A stretch of 64,000 bases of DNA, taken from NCBI RefSeq assembly GCF_963667045.1, contig NZ_OY762934.1, positions 2,992,501 to 3,056,500 on the forward strand. The letters are read 5' to 3'. This DNA is from an uncultured Cohaesibacter sp. (GTDB lineage Bacteria; Pseudomonadota; Alphaproteobacteria; Rhizobiales; Cohaesibacteraceae). The notes beneath the pieces are model-generated. The model ran no database searches, was not told the DNA's origin, and was given only the letters and a program-made list of their open reading frames with translations. Of the stretch, positions 35,567-45,231 are shown one piece after another. The position numbers and the translations under genes were made by a program. Within the stretch, counting starts at the first letter, position 1, and the number at the start of each line of letters is the position of its first letter.

Positions 35567-36691
35567 ATGTCCAAAGCCGATTATTACGAAACGCTAGGGG
35601 TGTCCCGTGGGGCTGACGACAAGGAATTGAAGAGCGCCTTCCGCAAGAAGGCCATGCAGTTTCACCCCGATCGCAATCCGGACAACCCGGATGCAGAAGC
35701 GCGTTTCAAGGAAGTCAACGAGGCCTATGAGGTCCTGAAGGATCGCGAAAAGCGCGCAGCCTACGACCGCTATGGCCATGCAGCCTTTGAACAGGGCGGC
35801 ATGGGTCAGGGCTTTGGCAATGACTTCGGCTCCTCCATGTCCGATATCTTCGAGGATATCTTCGGCGACATGATGGGCGGGGGCAGACGGTCGCGTGGGC
35901 GCGAGCGTGGGGCCGACCTGCGCTACAACATGGAAATCACCCTTGAAGAGGCCTTCCACGGCAAGACCGCCGAGATCGAAGTGCCGACATCGGTGACCTG
36001 CAAGTCCTGCTCGGGCAGCGGCGCCAAACCCGGCACTTCTCCCAAACCCTGCCCGACCTGTGGCGGGATGGGCAAGGTCCGTGCGACGCAGGGCTTCTTC
36101 ACGGTGGAACGCACCTGCCCGAACTGTCATGGCCGCGGGGAAATCATCGATGATCCGTGCGACAGCTGCGGCGGCGTCGGCCGGACCATGGAAAACCGCA
36201 CGCTTTCGGTCAACATTCCAGCCGGTATCGAAGATGGCACCCGCATTCGTCTGTCCGGCGAAGGCGAAGCCGGCGTCAGGGGAGGACCTCCGGGCGACCT
36301 CTATATCTTCCTGACGCAGAAGCCGCATGACCTGTTCCAGCGGGACGGCGCCGACATCTTCTGCCGCGTGCCGATTTCCATCAGCACTGCCATTCTGGGC
36401 GGCCAGTTCGAGGTTCCAACCGTTGATGGCGGCAAGACCCGCGTACGTGTGCCGGAAGGCACCCAGAGTGGCAAGCAGTTCCGTCTGCGCGGCAAGGGCA
36501 TGCCGGTGCTGCGCAGTCAGCAGTATGGCGACATGTATATTCAGGTGGAAGTTGAGACACCGCGCAAGCTGACCAAGCGCCAACGCGAGCTGATACAGGA
36601 ATTCGATTCGCTGACCAGCGCAGACAATCATCCTGACAGCACAGGCTTCTTTGCCAAGGTGAAGGATTTCATCGAGCGTATCAGTGAATAG
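35567..36691 (+). CDS. dnaJ: Chaperone protein DnaJ
   Basis: A 374-residue Hsp40. The J-domain (residues 1-70) contains the HPD motif in [29 protein letters not shown] Gly/Phe region is followed by four zinc-binding repeats, [24 protein letters not shown] and CDSCGGVG, and by the C-terminal substrate domains. It stimulates DnaK's ATPase. It starts four bases after the FkbM gene, not directly behind dnaK, and ends in a perfect 14-bp terminator. Confidence 0.98.
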   Translation: MSKADYYETLGVSRGADDKELKSAFRKKAMQFHPDRNPDNPDAEARFKEVNEAYEVLKDREKRAAYDRYGHAAFEQGGMGQGFGNDFGSSMSDIFEDIFGDMMGGGRRSRGRERGADLRYNMEITLEEAFHGKTAEIEVPTSVTCKSCSGSGAKPGTSPKPCPTCGGMGKVRATQGFFTVERTCPNCHGRGEIIDDPCDSCGGVGRTMENRTLSVNIPAGIEDGTRIRLSGEGEAGVRGGPPGDLYIFLTQKPHDLFQRDGADIFCRVPISISTAILGGQFEVPTVDGGKTRVRVPEGTQSGKQFRLRGKGMPVLRSQQYGDMYIQVEVETPRKLTKRQRELIQEFDSLTSADNHPDSTGFFAKVKDFIERISE

Positions 36692-36715
36692 CCACCGTGA
36701 CAGTATAGTCGTTTG

Positions 36716-36748
36716 AAAAGGAGATATCCGCAGGATATCTCCTTTTTT
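36716..36748 (+). terminator. Rho-independent terminator of dnaJ
   Basis: AAAAGGAGATATCC and GGATATCTCCTTTT form a perfect 14-bp stem around GCA, running into further T residues. Confidence 0.95.
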
Positions 36749-36955
36749 ATTGCGCTTGTCTTTCAGGCCCTTCGCCTTGAGATCAATTCATCAAAATTTC
36801 AATGACTCTTGCGCAGCCGGTCTTTTCTCTGACATAGTTAGACCTTACATGTTTACTGGCAGTTTATTTTGTCTGGTGCGAAGATGTTTCATGCACCAAT
36901 TGGCCTTCCGGTCTGGTGTGCTTCCACCCCGGAATGATGTGATTTTGAGGATCCA

Positions 36956-37558
36956 ATGCTCAAACAATTGCGAAATCATCCTTTGAAAGACCATATTCCG
37001 GACGAAATCCGCTTTTTGCGCCAGTGGTTTGACAATCCGATCAAGACCGGTGCGGTTGCTCCTTCGAGCCCGGCGCTGGCCCGCAAGATGGCCTCCTACA
37101 TTCCCGGCGACCTGCTGGGTCCGGTGTTGGAACTCGGCCCGGGAACGGGCGTAGTGACCCACGCGGTCCTGCAGCACGGTGTCGATCCGTCGCGGGTTCT
37201 GGCAGTCGAATATTCCAGCGACTTCGTCGCGATGCTGCGTGACCGCTTCGCCGGGGTATCGGTGATCGAGGGGGACGCCTATGACTTCGAGACCATCCGG
37301 CAGAATCACATCCGCGAACCGCTGGCTGCCGTCGTATCCAGCCTGCCGCTTTTCACCAAGCCCAAGCCAATGCGCAAGCGGCTGATTTCGCTCTGCCTTG
37401 ACGCGCTGGCGCCCGGTGCACCGTTCATCCAGTTTTCCTATGCGCTGGTACCGCCCGTGCCAGAGAAGGAAGGCAATTTCACGATCGAAACAAGCAACTG
37501 GATACTGGGAAACCTGCCGCCTGCCAGGGTCTGGGTCTATCGACGCCCGATGAATTGA
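36956..37558 (+). CDS. pmtA: Phospholipid N-methyltransferase PmtA
   Basis: A 200-residue soluble SAM-dependent methyltransferase of the Sinorhizobium/Agrobacterium PmtA type, which converts phosphatidylethanolamine stepwise to phosphatidylcholine. The SAM-binding motif VLELGPGTGVVTHAVL lies near residue 58, followed by LAVEYSSDF and GDAYDF. The N-terminal FLRQWFDNPIKTGAVAPSSPALAR helix resembles the amphipathic membrane-binding helix of the family. GAGGA precedes the ATG. Its place downstream of dnaJ and upstream of pyrF matches rhizobial chromosomes. Confidence 0.9.
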   Translation: MLKQLRNHPLKDHIPDEIRFLRQWFDNPIKTGAVAPSSPALARKMASYIPGDLLGPVLELGPGTGVVTHAVLQHGVDPSRVLAVEYSSDFVAMLRDRFAGVSVIEGDAYDFETIRQNHIREPLAAVVSSLPLFTKPKPMRKRLISLCLDALAPGAPFIQFSYALVPPVPEKEGNFTIETSNWILGNLPPARVWVYRRPMN

Positions 37559-37750
37559 AAATTTGGCCAAAAGCCAAGCCTGCCTTGCCATTGGCTTGGC
37601 ATTGTCTTGGCATTGTCTTAGCAGGGGCTTGCGCAACAGGTAGCAGCCTTGTTGTCGCAAATCTCAAAAGAGGGATTGCACAAGACGCCCGTGCAATCCT
37701 ACTAATGCCTTTAGCACAACACAGCATTCCTCTCGCAAAGGCATATTATC

Positions 37751-38335
37751 ATGCAGCAAATTCGCCTTCTCTGCTTTGCCGGCTCCATCCGTTCCGGCAG
37801 CCTCAACCAGCGTCTTGCCGGCGCCATGGCCAAGGAACTGAGCCTTCTGGAGATGGACGTCACCTTCCTGTCCCTGACAGACTACCCGCTGCCGCTGTTC
37901 AATGCCGATGACGAGAAGGAAAAGGGCCTGCCCGAGAATGCCGTTAAGCTGGCCAAAATGATCGCGGCCCATGATGGCATTTTCATCGCCAGTCCGGAAC
38001 ACAACGGCTCGGTTACTCCGCTGCTGAAAAACACGCTGGACTGGATATCCCGTGTCCCGGTGCAAGAGCGGGGGCCATTTTCCGGCCCCGTCTATGCAAT
38101 CGGAGCTGCGTCGCCGGGCAAGCTGGGCGGCATGCGCTCGCTGGCCCATTTGCGCGACATTCTGACCGCACTGGGCGCCCTGACCATTCCCGAGCAGATC
38201 AGCGTCAGCGCCGCCCATGAGGCCTTTGATGACAAGGGCAACCTGAAAAATGACCGGGATGCAGCCTTTCTGAGCGCCTGCGCGCGCAACCTCGTCCATC
38301 TGGGGCAGAGAAAAAAGCCACTGGAATGGACTTGA
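37751..38335 (+). CDS. NAD(P)H-dependent FMN reductase family protein
   Basis: A 194-residue flavodoxin-fold protein. The FMN-phosphate loop FAGSIRSGSLNQRLA is at the N-terminus and the isoalloxazine-contacting SPEHNGSVTPLLKNTLDWISR near residue 80 is the family hallmark. Relatives reduce quinones, azo dyes, chromate or free flavins, so the natural substrate is undetermined. It lies between pmtA and pyrF with its own gaps (192 and 88 bases) and may be a single-gene unit. A short CTTGGCATTGT tandem duplication lies upstream, near 37595-37617. Confidence 0.9.
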   Translation: MQQIRLLCFAGSIRSGSLNQRLAGAMAKELSLLEMDVTFLSLTDYPLPLFNADDEKEKGLPENAVKLAKMIAAHDGIFIASPEHNGSVTPLLKNTLDWISRVPVQERGPFSGPVYAIGAASPGKLGGMRSLAHLRDILTALGALTIPEQISVSAAHEAFDDKGNLKNDRDAAFLSACARNLVHLGQRKKPLEWT

Positions 38336-38423
38336 TCAAGAAAGCGCGCACCAGATCTGGACCTTGATCGAGTGAAGTGATAAGGCTTTGCAAATTTTTT
38401 CCGACCCCAGAGGAGTGCTGCAG

Positions 38424-39134
38424 ATGTCCCTTTCCCCTCGTGACCGCCTGATCGTTCCGCTTGATGTTCCAAGCGTTGATGAAGCCCGCGCCATCATCGC
38501 AGATCTCGGAGAGACCGTTTCCTTCTACAAGATCGGATATCAGCTTGGCTATGCTGGCGGGTTCGACCTTGCCCGGGAGCTGATTGCCGAGGGCAAGGAT
38601 GTCTTCATGGACTTGAAGCTGCTGGACATCGACAACACCATCGAAAAGGGCGTTGCCTCGATCTCGGCAATGGGCGCCAAATTCCTGACCATCCACGCCT
38701 ATCCCAAGGCGATGCGGTCTGCAGTGGCTGGCAAGGGGAACAGCCGCCTCAATCTGCTGGGTGTTACGGTTCTGACCTCCATGGATGATGCCGACCTTGT
38801 GGATGCGGGCTATCGCTATACCGCCACTGAACTGGTGGCCAAGCGCGCCGCCGATGCTCGTGCCGCAGGCATGGACGGGATTGTCTGCTCGGCACTGGAA
38901 GCCGAAGCGATGCGCTCCATCGTCGGGCCGGACATGGCCATCGTCACGCCGGGCATTCGCCCGGATGGCAGCGACGTGGGTGATCAGAAGCGCGTCATGA
39001 CCCCGAAGCGGGCAATTGCCGCCGGTGCCGACTATCTGGTGGTCGGGCGTCCGATCCTGGCCGCCGATGACCGCAAGGCCATGGCAGCCCAGATTATCGA
39101 CGACATCAGCGCTGCCCTTGCCGAACGAGCCTGA
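38424..39134 (+). CDS. pyrF: Orotidine 5'-phosphate decarboxylase
   Basis: A 236-residue TIM-barrel enzyme making UMP from OMP, the last step of pyrimidine synthesis. Recognisable parts are [30 protein letters not shown], the catalytic [16 protein letters not shown] and the phosphate-binding TPGIRPDG and [11 protein letters not shown]. The ATG at 38424 follows GAGGAG; the longer frame adds 12 residues without support. Its stop is followed by an 11-bp inverted repeat (39144-39176). Confidence 0.97.
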   Translation: MSLSPRDRLIVPLDVPSVDEARAIIADLGETVSFYKIGYQLGYAGGFDLARELIAEGKDVFMDLKLLDIDNTIEKGVASISAMGAKFLTIHAYPKAMRSAVAGKGNSRLNLLGVTVLTSMDDADLVDAGYRYTATELVAKRAADARAAGMDGIVCSALEAEAMRSIVGPDMAIVTPGIRPDGSDVGDQKRVMTPKRAIAAGADYLVVGRPILAADDRKAMAAQIIDDISAALAERA

Positions 39135-39143
39135 GGCCAACAG

Positions 39144-39176
39144 ATCAGTGCTGCGAACCATCTTTGCAGCACTGAT
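39144..39176. terminator. Hairpin between convergent pyrF and the DUF3592 gene
   Basis: ATCAGTGCTGC and GCAGCACTGAT form a perfect 11-bp stem with an 11-base loop. No T-tract follows on either strand, so it may act as a weak terminator or as an mRNA 3'-end stabiliser. Confidence 0.5.
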
Positions 39177-39246
39177 TGATCCGGGCATGCGGAAAGCAGC
39201 GGCATTGCTGCCACGCAGTATCATGCAGAAAACGGCACGCCAAAAC

Positions 39247-39879
39247 TCAGGCTGGCTGTGGCACGAGCCCGTTGAACTCTCCAAACCGCCAATCCCGACG
39301 TTGCGTCTTCATGGTGCGCCAATACTGGATTTGCGCCATCATCAGACTGATGAACATCAGCACCAGACCAGGCGCGATCAGCGCATAGACATAGCTCAGA
39401 GGATTGGTCTTGAGGAATGAGTCCGTCCCATCCTGCGGGTTGACATGGGCGAGCACCGTCCGGCCGATGGAATAGGCCGCAATTTGCCGTTTTACTTGAC
39501 CCGGAGACTTGGAGCGGATTTGCGTGAGGGACAATTGATGCCCCGTTATCAGCTTTCCATTCTCGACAAACTGATACTCGATTTTTGCCGTAAAGACGGG
39601 AGCCCCATCCTTGTAAGGCATCCGAACGACGTCTGCGCGGGTGATGGTCACCTCGCGCTGATCCCAGCCCTTGATCGTATGGGCGGAAGAAAAATGGGCA
39701 AGACCAACAATGAACAGCATGAGGCCAGCCAAGATCAGGAAAAATCTGATGACGTCGAAGGTCCCAGTACGCCCGGGGCTGCTTTGCCGGGGCTTGACGG
39801 CGCGGGCCTTGCGGCCTCTCAAGGTGGCGTGATGAATACCCTTTGAACCGGGATAGTGGTATGCGGACTGATAACGCAT
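39247..39879 (-). CDS. DUF3592-domain membrane protein
   Basis: A 210-residue protein with a membrane segment at about residues 43-63 (VIRFFLILAGLMLFIVGLAHF) and another near 165-183 (YALIAPGLVLMFISLMMAQI). These flank a soluble domain with VTITRADVVRMPYKDGAPVFTAKIEYQF and VLAHVNPQDGTDSFL, the DUF3592 pattern. The function is unknown. A basic leader of about 40 residues may indicate that translation starts further downstream. It borders the AT-richer accessory patch. Confidence 0.75.
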   Translation of the reverse strand: MRYQSAYHYPGSKGIHHATLRGRKARAVKPRQSSPGRTGTFDVIRFFLILAGLMLFIVGLAHFSSAHTIKGWDQREVTITRADVVRMPYKDGAPVFTAKIEYQFVENGKLITGHQLSLTQIRSKSPGQVKRQIAAYSIGRTVLAHVNPQDGTDSFLKTNPLSYVYALIAPGLVLMFISLMMAQIQYWRTMKTQRRDWRFGEFNGLVPQPA

Positions 39880-40492
39880 GGCATTACTCTCGGCTTTAAA
39901 GAAATGATGAATTTGTGAAATTATTAATTTTCAATTAAAATATCTATATCACAGGAATATATGGAAAGGCGATTCCCAAATAGGAGTCTATCCGTATTTT
40001 TTATTAGGCTGATATGATATGGCCATGAAGCCATGAGACTATCTATATTTGGGCTCCCAATCGGCAGAGTCTTTCTTCGAAATCTCTACTTCTCCTGATG
40101 AGCTGCAGAGTCTTCGTGTCACCGGAAGGGCCTTTACTTAGGAGGTATGGAGTCTAGCCGGAAGGGAAATCTTTCAGATTCAAAAGAGAGCTTTCCATTG
40201 CAAGGCCTCATCGTAAGAAAGGCGCCAGAAGGTCTGGTTTTGCCAGTCCTTTTATGAGCTCGTGACCACAAATTCCTTGCACAACTGGCCGATATTGCCT
40301 TTGGGACCATGCGTCGGCGCAATTGTAATCGACCACGGATCTTGGGCAACACCATTTCAGCGCTCTGAAAAGAGCGTTGAAATGGAACGGGCACCGCCGC
40401 CGACCTCCCTGGATATGTCAGAAGTGATCGGGCTGTGCTCTCATTTTTACTGACACCTTTTTACTGGCACCTTCGAAAAAGAGGCATCGCCC
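39880..40492. other. AT-rich intergenic region with possible gene remnant
   Basis: These 613 bases are AT-richer than the flanking core. They include a possible coding remnant on the minus strand (40256-40357) and a short direct repeat TTTTTACTGRCACC near 40445-40472. An 86-codon frame on the minus strand (40134-40394) overlaps the remnant in another phase and is not convincing. Confidence 0.5.
40256..40357 (-). pseudogene. Possible C-terminal gene fragment
   Basis: One minus-strand frame reads NGVAQDPWSITIAPTHGPKG then NIGQLCKEFVVTSS and stops. It looks protein-like but has a stop codon just upstream and no start. It could be the degraded end of a lost gene. I do not recognise the family. 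Confidence 0.2.
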
Positions 40493-41131
40493 CTATCTTC
40501 TCTTGAAGAGATAGTCCTGGATCTTTGGCAGCGGCAAAGAATCATTTAGTGACTGGGTAGGTGTGGGTTTGTTGGAACGCTTGGAAGTCAAGCTACCGGA
40601 AAACAAAGCCGAATTCTTCAGATGGAGGATCGGACGCAGATCTTCGCAATATTTGGAAAACTTGTCCTGAACCTCATCAAAGCTACGCAGCTTATTCAGC
40701 TTGTTAAACTTTCCCTTGCCGACTTTGTCCTTGAAGTAGGAATAGGTGAAGAGAAAATAGGTGCCTTCAGAATGGGTCGACAATTTCTCCATGAAATCAT
40801 CAAGGTCTACCATGTATTCCACGAAGCCCAATGACACAATCACGTCGAATTTTCCGTCTGGAAGCTTGAATTCATTATTGAAATCAACAACAAAGGTATT
40901 ATCAAGCTTATCCGTGCAATCCACTGGCACATAGTCACAGTTGCTGGGAATGTATTTCCTCAATTTTTGATTGCCGGCTCCAAGATCCATGACTCTGTCT
41001 CTTGGCCGAATGAAATGAGAAAAGATCGAAGCCCTGTTTTCCCATGTTGGCTGCTCCGTAACAGCAATTTCGTCCCACAACTCTAAATCTGTGCTAGGCA
41101 TAATCAAATTCTCTTTCACGATCCCAATCAT
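40493..41131 (-). CDS. Class I SAM-dependent methyltransferase
   Basis: A 212-residue methyltransferase-fold protein. The SAM-binding motif I is DRVMDLGAGNQKLRKYI, the acidic motif II is YVPVDCTDKLDN and the post-motif region is FDVIVSLGFVEYMVDLDDFME. The second start at 41101 (MPSTDLELWDE) is equally plausible because no clear ribosome binding site supports the first. The gene is Lys- and Asn-rich and AT-rich compared with pyrF or dapB, suggesting horizontal gain. Its neighbours are surface-polysaccharide-type genes on the same strand, so a glycan or lipid substrate is possible but unproven. Confidence 0.75.
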   Translation of the reverse strand: MIGIVKENLIMPSTDLELWDEIAVTEQPTWENRASIFSHFIRPRDRVMDLGAGNQKLRKYIPSNCDYVPVDCTDKLDNTFVVDFNNEFKLPDGKFDVIVSLGFVEYMVDLDDFMEKLSTHSEGTYFLFTYSYFKDKVGKGKFNKLNKLRSFDEVQDKFSKYCEDLRPILHLKNSALFSGSLTSKRSNKPTPTQSLNDSLPLPKIQDYLFKRR

Positions 41132-41397
41132 CTATTCGGAAGATGGTTATATATTTCCAATCTGTTTCTCAAGAAAAAAATCTCATTCTCACCGCAATGA
41201 CAATGCGTGAGATTCCAAAGAAACGATAGGGAAAATGAAGAGCGAGCTTGGAGAGCGGACTGATGAGAGAAGCTTCGTGGAGCCTCCTTCAGCCATGCAT
41301 TCAATCGGTTTGAGAAAGCGGACGCTTACCCGTCAATGACATTGGTATTGGCGCATTTGCAAAACGCACCATGGGACAGCCCGCCAAACAGAAATTG

Positions 41398-42411
41398 TCA
41401 AATGAAATTCTTCAATTTATGAGCGAGACTGTCGAGATGATCCTCGGGCATGCAGGCGACGCGAGCTTCCTCATCGCGTGTGGCCATCTTGTTCAGGGCC
41501 TCGCTACCTATTTCAATCAGCCAACCACTGTCGACCATGGCCTTGATATAATCGCCTATATCTTCAGAAATATTTGACCTGGCTGGAAGAATGGAAACAA
41601 CAGGCTTCCGGCAAGCCACTGCCTCCGTGGTCATGGAATCGGAATCGGAGGTTACATAATTTGCTTCAGCCCGAACCATGATGGAGATCGCTTCTCCCGG
41701 CCTGGTCTTTGTATAGTCAAGAAAGCAAAGAGTGTCTCGAAACTGGGCAGCCAATTTTGCGAGAGATTTATTCCATATGGCTGGTGTTCGGCGCGAAGAG
41801 ACCACGACCCAGTTTTCCGTTTCCAGTCTTGTCTGCAACCATTTCAATATGGCGTCCCAGTCACTTTCAGAGAATTGCCTGGATTTTGTTGGTCCACCGA
41901 CCATCATCGCTCTGAAGGCTTTTCCCGCAAAGGGAAGATTCCCGCCTGCACTGTCCGCAAGCATGGCTTTGGGATCAACAGGGCTTGGCTTCAAGGTGAC
42001 GATTGCATTTGGGTAGCGCTCGTAACTCTTGAAAATATGCAGAATCGCCGTAAAGCGATCGGCCGGGATGTTGCGAATGCTGCCTGAAAAGATGGATTTG
42101 CAATGATAGCGTTGCGAGAGCAGCAAGAGATGAGGCAAGGTCTTGCCTCCTGCCGATAAAACGAGATCGGGAGCCTGGCTGGGTTCAAGCAAATTATTGC
42201 CCACGACGCGTTCAAGGATGAACCGGGGAAGCATGCGCCTGACGATCAACTGATGCAGGATCTTTTGCGGCAGCCAGAGCCTCTTGGGAATTTCCAACCA
42301 CTCAACCGAGATCGGACCAATATCTCCTTCGAGTCGGGACAGCGCCATCACCACCGCTTCACTTTGGTGATAATGCCCTGGCTTATCGTCTTTGAGGGCT
42401 AGAATTCTCAT
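41398..42411 (-). CDS. ELM1/GtrOC1-family putative glycosyltransferase
   Basis: A 337-residue protein of the ELM1 (DUF1022) family. It starts MRILALKDDKPGHYHQSEAV and contains LVLSAGGKTLPHLLLL, MMVGGPTKSRQFSESDWDAIL, VVSSRRTPAIW and the donor-site-like YVTSDSDSMTTEAVACRKPVVSI. Structure-based comparisons in the literature place the family near GT-B glycosyltransferases. In bacteria it is often near lipopolysaccharide genes. It starts six bases after the pyruvyl transferase-like gene, so the two are a translationally close pair. Confidence 0.83.
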   Translation of the reverse strand: MRILALKDDKPGHYHQSEAVVMALSRLEGDIGPISVEWLEIPKRLWLPQKILHQLIVRRMLPRFILERVVGNNLLEPSQAPDLVLSAGGKTLPHLLLLSQRYHCKSIFSGSIRNIPADRFTAILHIFKSYERYPNAIVTLKPSPVDPKAMLADSAGGNLPFAGKAFRAMMVGGPTKSRQFSESDWDAILKWLQTRLETENWVVVSSRRTPAIWNKSLAKLAAQFRDTLCFLDYTKTRPGEAISIMVRAEANYVTSDSDSMTTEAVACRKPVVSILPARSNISEDIGDYIKAMVDSGWLIEIGSEALNKMATRDEEARVACMPEDHLDSLAHKLKNFI

Positions 42412-42417
42412 CTGCAG

Positions 42418-43296
42418 CTAGTCTTTTGGAAGTGTCTCGACAAACTCGGCGAAACTGTTCCAACGCGGTTCAGCCTTGGTCCCGAATTGCTCCAAGAGCC
42501 TGTCAAATCGCTCTTCCATCTCTTGCGGGAGCGTAACCTGCTTGGGCTCTATCCAGTCCCAGACGTCAATGGGCTGCGCGCCATTGTGAAAGACCATGGG
42601 AAGAAACCGGTCGGCGCCTGAAAATCGCTGCCGGTTCTTTTCATTACCATCCAGATAGACCGTCACTGGTGTTTCGAAACCGACACAGGGCAGGGCCGTG
42701 TGCAGTCGCCGCGTCACAACCTTCTCTGCGGTACGGATGGTATCAAGAATTTTCGCGGTAGCGCGGAAGCGCTCAATCTGGCTTGTCTTTCCCTTGGCCG
42801 TTTCGTTTGTGATACGAATCGCCCTGTCGCGGATATCCGCTGGAATGAAGGCTTCCATCGCTTCTGGCACATCGACAAAATAGATACCTTCCCGCTTCTC
42901 CGGCTTATGGAAGAAACGGCCCATCCAGGTGGTCAGGCATCCGGAATAGTAGGCCTCGATATCATGCTTGCGCAGCAGCTCCAGCGAATGCAGGTCGCGT
43001 ACGCCGATTGGCTGACTGGATCGCCATTCGGCAAGCCACTTGCGATTGAGCAATTCAGGACGACCGATACACATCCCAAAGTAATGGGGAATGACGCTGT
43101 CGGTTGGAACCGCCTTATACCGTTTGACAGCAAACCAGCTGTTCATGATGACATGATGGGGTTCATCCAGCTGAACTTTGTCCAGACGATCCCGATTCAC
43201 GTAACCATCCACCTTTGGCAACAGCAACGCAGCCGCCAAGGCCTGGACATCATCACCAAGATTTGGTGTTTCAAAAGAGAAAACAGAATAGGGCAT
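42418..43296 (-). CDS. Polysaccharide pyruvyl transferase-family protein
   Basis: A 292-residue protein with the pyruvyl transferase family pattern: an N-terminal FETPNLGDDVQALAAALLLP (the G-D-D/N-Q motif) and, later, VVTRRLHTALPCVGFETPVTVYLDG, matching the family R-x-H-x-x-x-x-A-x-x-x-x-P-V region. Such enzymes add ketal pyruvate to surface sugars using phosphoenolpyruvate, although many distant members are uncharacterised. It heads a short minus-strand cluster with the ELM1-like gene and is divergent from dapB. Confidence 0.83.
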   Translation of the reverse strand: MPYSVFSFETPNLGDDVQALAAALLLPKVDGYVNRDRLDKVQLDEPHHVIMNSWFAVKRYKAVPTDSVIPHYFGMCIGRPELLNRKWLAEWRSSQPIGVRDLHSLELLRKHDIEAYYSGCLTTWMGRFFHKPEKREGIYFVDVPEAMEAFIPADIRDRAIRITNETAKGKTSQIERFRATAKILDTIRTAEKVVTRRLHTALPCVGFETPVTVYLDGNEKNRQRFSGADRFLPMVFHNGAQPIDVWDWIEPKQVTLPQEMEERFDRLLEQFGTKAEPRWNSFAEFVETLPKD

Positions 43297-43566
43297 GGTT
43301 ACACTACATTCTTGCGTCAGAAATCTATCTTAGAAAGTCCTGATCTAGCACACCGAAGTCATGAACGGAAGCAATTCCTGTCTGCCCTTTCAAAAGGCAA
43401 TGACGCGAAAAACTGACCATTTTTACCGGATTGCCACATATTTGATGATCCGAATGTTTGCTCCAACGGCAAATGAATGCAATGGACTTGCACTAAGGTC
43501 ACATACCGCATAGAAGAAAGCCTGAAGATTTTGCCTCTTTCTCGAAACCAAAGGTGGGATTCCGTC

Positions 43567-44379
43567 ATGACCGACATACGACTTGTTGTTGTAGGTGCTC
43601 AGGGGCGCATGGGTCGTACACTCATCACCGCGATTTCCGAACAACAGGGTATGTGCGTTGCCGGAGCCGTGGAACGGGAAGGATCCGACTGTCTTGGCAT
43701 GGATGCCGGTACGCTGGCCGGTCTGCAGCCGCTAGGCGTTGCTGTTACCAGCAACCTCGACAAGGCGCTTGATACAGCCGATGGCGTGATCGATTTCACG
43801 GCCCCGAAGGCCTCCCTGGCCTTTGCCCGCGTCACGGCGGCCAAAAACAAGATCCACATTGTTGGTACCACCGGCTTCACGCCGGAAGAGGAAGCCGAGC
43901 TGAAAGACATTGCCGAAGGCGGCGCCACCATGGTGCGCTCGGGCAACATGAGCCTTGGGGTCAATCTGCTCTCGAAACTCATCGAGCAGGCGGCCAAGGC
44001 ACTCGACGCCGACTTCGATCTCGAAATTCTTGAAATGCATCACAAGCACAAGGTGGACGCACCGTCCGGTACGGCCCTGTTGCTTGGCGAAGCGGCTGCG
44101 CGTGGGCGCGGCATCGATTTGCACGCCAATGCCGTCATGTCCCGCGAAGGCATGACAGGAGCTCGGGAACGGGGAAGTATCGGATTTGCCACCTTGCGTG
44201 GCGGTTCGGTCATTGGCGAGCATAGTGTGATCCTGGCAGGGGAAGGTGAGCGCATCGAGCTCACGCATAAGGCCCAGGATCGCTCCATTTTTGCTCGTGG
44301 TGCCGTGAAGGCTGCACTGTGGGCAAAAGACAAACCCGTTGGCTTTTACTCCATGATGGATGTTCTGGGACTGAATTGA
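43567..44379 (+). CDS. dapB: 4-hydroxy-tetrahydrodipicolinate reductase
   Basis: A 270-residue NAD(P)H-dependent reductase of the lysine/diaminopimelate pathway. The nucleotide-binding [14 protein letters not shown] is at the N-terminus, [14 protein letters not shown] and GTTGFTPEE follow. The catalytic region [23 protein letters not shown] and the terminal LGLN are diagnostic. The ATG at 43567 (MTDIRLV) is chosen; a 30-codon upstream extension lacks homology. It is followed by gpmA, as in rhizobia. Confidence 0.97.
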   Translation: MTDIRLVVVGAQGRMGRTLITAISEQQGMCVAGAVEREGSDCLGMDAGTLAGLQPLGVAVTSNLDKALDTADGVIDFTAPKASLAFARVTAAKNKIHIVGTTGFTPEEEAELKDIAEGGATMVRSGNMSLGVNLLSKLIEQAAKALDADFDLEILEMHHKHKVDAPSGTALLLGEAAARGRGIDLHANAVMSREGMTGARERGSIGFATLRGGSVIGEHSVILAGEGERIELTHKAQDRSIFARGAVKAALWAKDKPVGFYSMMDVLGLN

Positions 44380-44544
44380 ACAGAGCCGCCGCATGGCTGG
44401 AGTTTGTAACCGCAATAGGGCAATTCTCGCGAAATCCAGTTCGCGGGAAATGCTGCAAACCGAATTAACACAGCGCTTTCCTGTCCGTTCTGCGGCTCAG
44501 ACCAACAGTGAAGCGTTTCAATTTGCAGTGAAGGAGTGGATCCG

Positions 44545-45162
44545 ATGGAACGGACACTAGTGCTGGCACGTCATGGCCAGAGCGAATGGAACCTGAAAAA
44601 CCTTTTCACCGGCTGGAAAGACCCCGACCTTACCGAGCAGGGCACGGCTGAAGCCATTGCTGCTGGCAAGAAGCTCAACGACATGGGCATGAAATTCGAC
44701 GTCGCCTTTACGTCTGACCTGCAGCGCGCCCAGAAGACCTGCCAGCATATCCTCGATGGCGTTGGTCAGTCTGACCTGACGACCTACCGCGATCTGGCCC
44801 TCAACGAACGCGACTATGGCGATCTGTCTGGCCTGAACAAGGACGACGCTCGCAAGAAATGGGGCGAAGAGCAGGTTCACATCTGGCGCCGGTCCTACGA
44901 CGTGCCTCCTCCGGGCGGCGAAAGCCTGAAGGACACCGCAGCCCGCACGCTGCCTTATTTCATCACCGACATCCTGCCACAGGTCATGGCTGGCAAGTCT
45001 GTGCTCTGCGCTGCGCACGGCAACTCCCTGCGCTCCATCGTGATGGTTCTGGACCGTCTGACCAAGGAAGAAATCCTTGAAGTCAACCTGGGCACCGGTG
45101 TTCCGATCGTCTACAAATTCAACGCAGACACCACGATCGCTTCCAAGGAAATCCTTGGCTAA
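44545..45162 (+). CDS. gpmA: 2,3-bisphosphoglycerate-dependent phosphoglycerate mutase
   Basis: A 205-residue histidine-phosphatase-fold enzyme interconverting 3- and 2-phosphoglycerate in glycolysis. The phosphohistidine motif [12 protein letters not shown] is at residues 5-16, with [43 protein letters not shown] and the second histidine in CAAHGNSLR. The shortened alphaproteobacterial form lacks a loop of the E. coli enzyme. AAGGAG is ten bases before the ATG. Strong codon bias suggests high expression, and a clear terminator follows. Confidence 0.98.
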   Translation: MERTLVLARHGQSEWNLKNLFTGWKDPDLTEQGTAEAIAAGKKLNDMGMKFDVAFTSDLQRAQKTCQHILDGVGQSDLTTYRDLALNERDYGDLSGLNKDDARKKWGEEQVHIWRRSYDVPPPGGESLKDTAARTLPYFITDILPQVMAGKSVLCAAHGNSLRSIVMVLDRLTKEEILEVNLGTGVPIVYKFNADTTIASKEILG

Positions 45163-45189
45163 CCGACGCGGCATGATTGCAGATGATTG

Positions 45190-45216
45190 AAAGGGTGGCT
45201 TCGGCCACCCTTTTTT
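45190..45216 (+). terminator. Rho-independent terminator of gpmA
   Basis: AAAGGGTGGC and GCCACCCTTT form a perfect 10-bp stem around TTCG, followed by more T residues. Confidence 0.95.
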
Positions 45217-45231
45217 GTGCCCTTCGCGCCA

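Noticed and set aside
40134-40394. 86-codon minus-strand frame in the pyrF-dapB patch
   Set aside because: It is Arg- and Ser-rich with no family pattern, and another phase of the same DNA looks more protein-like.
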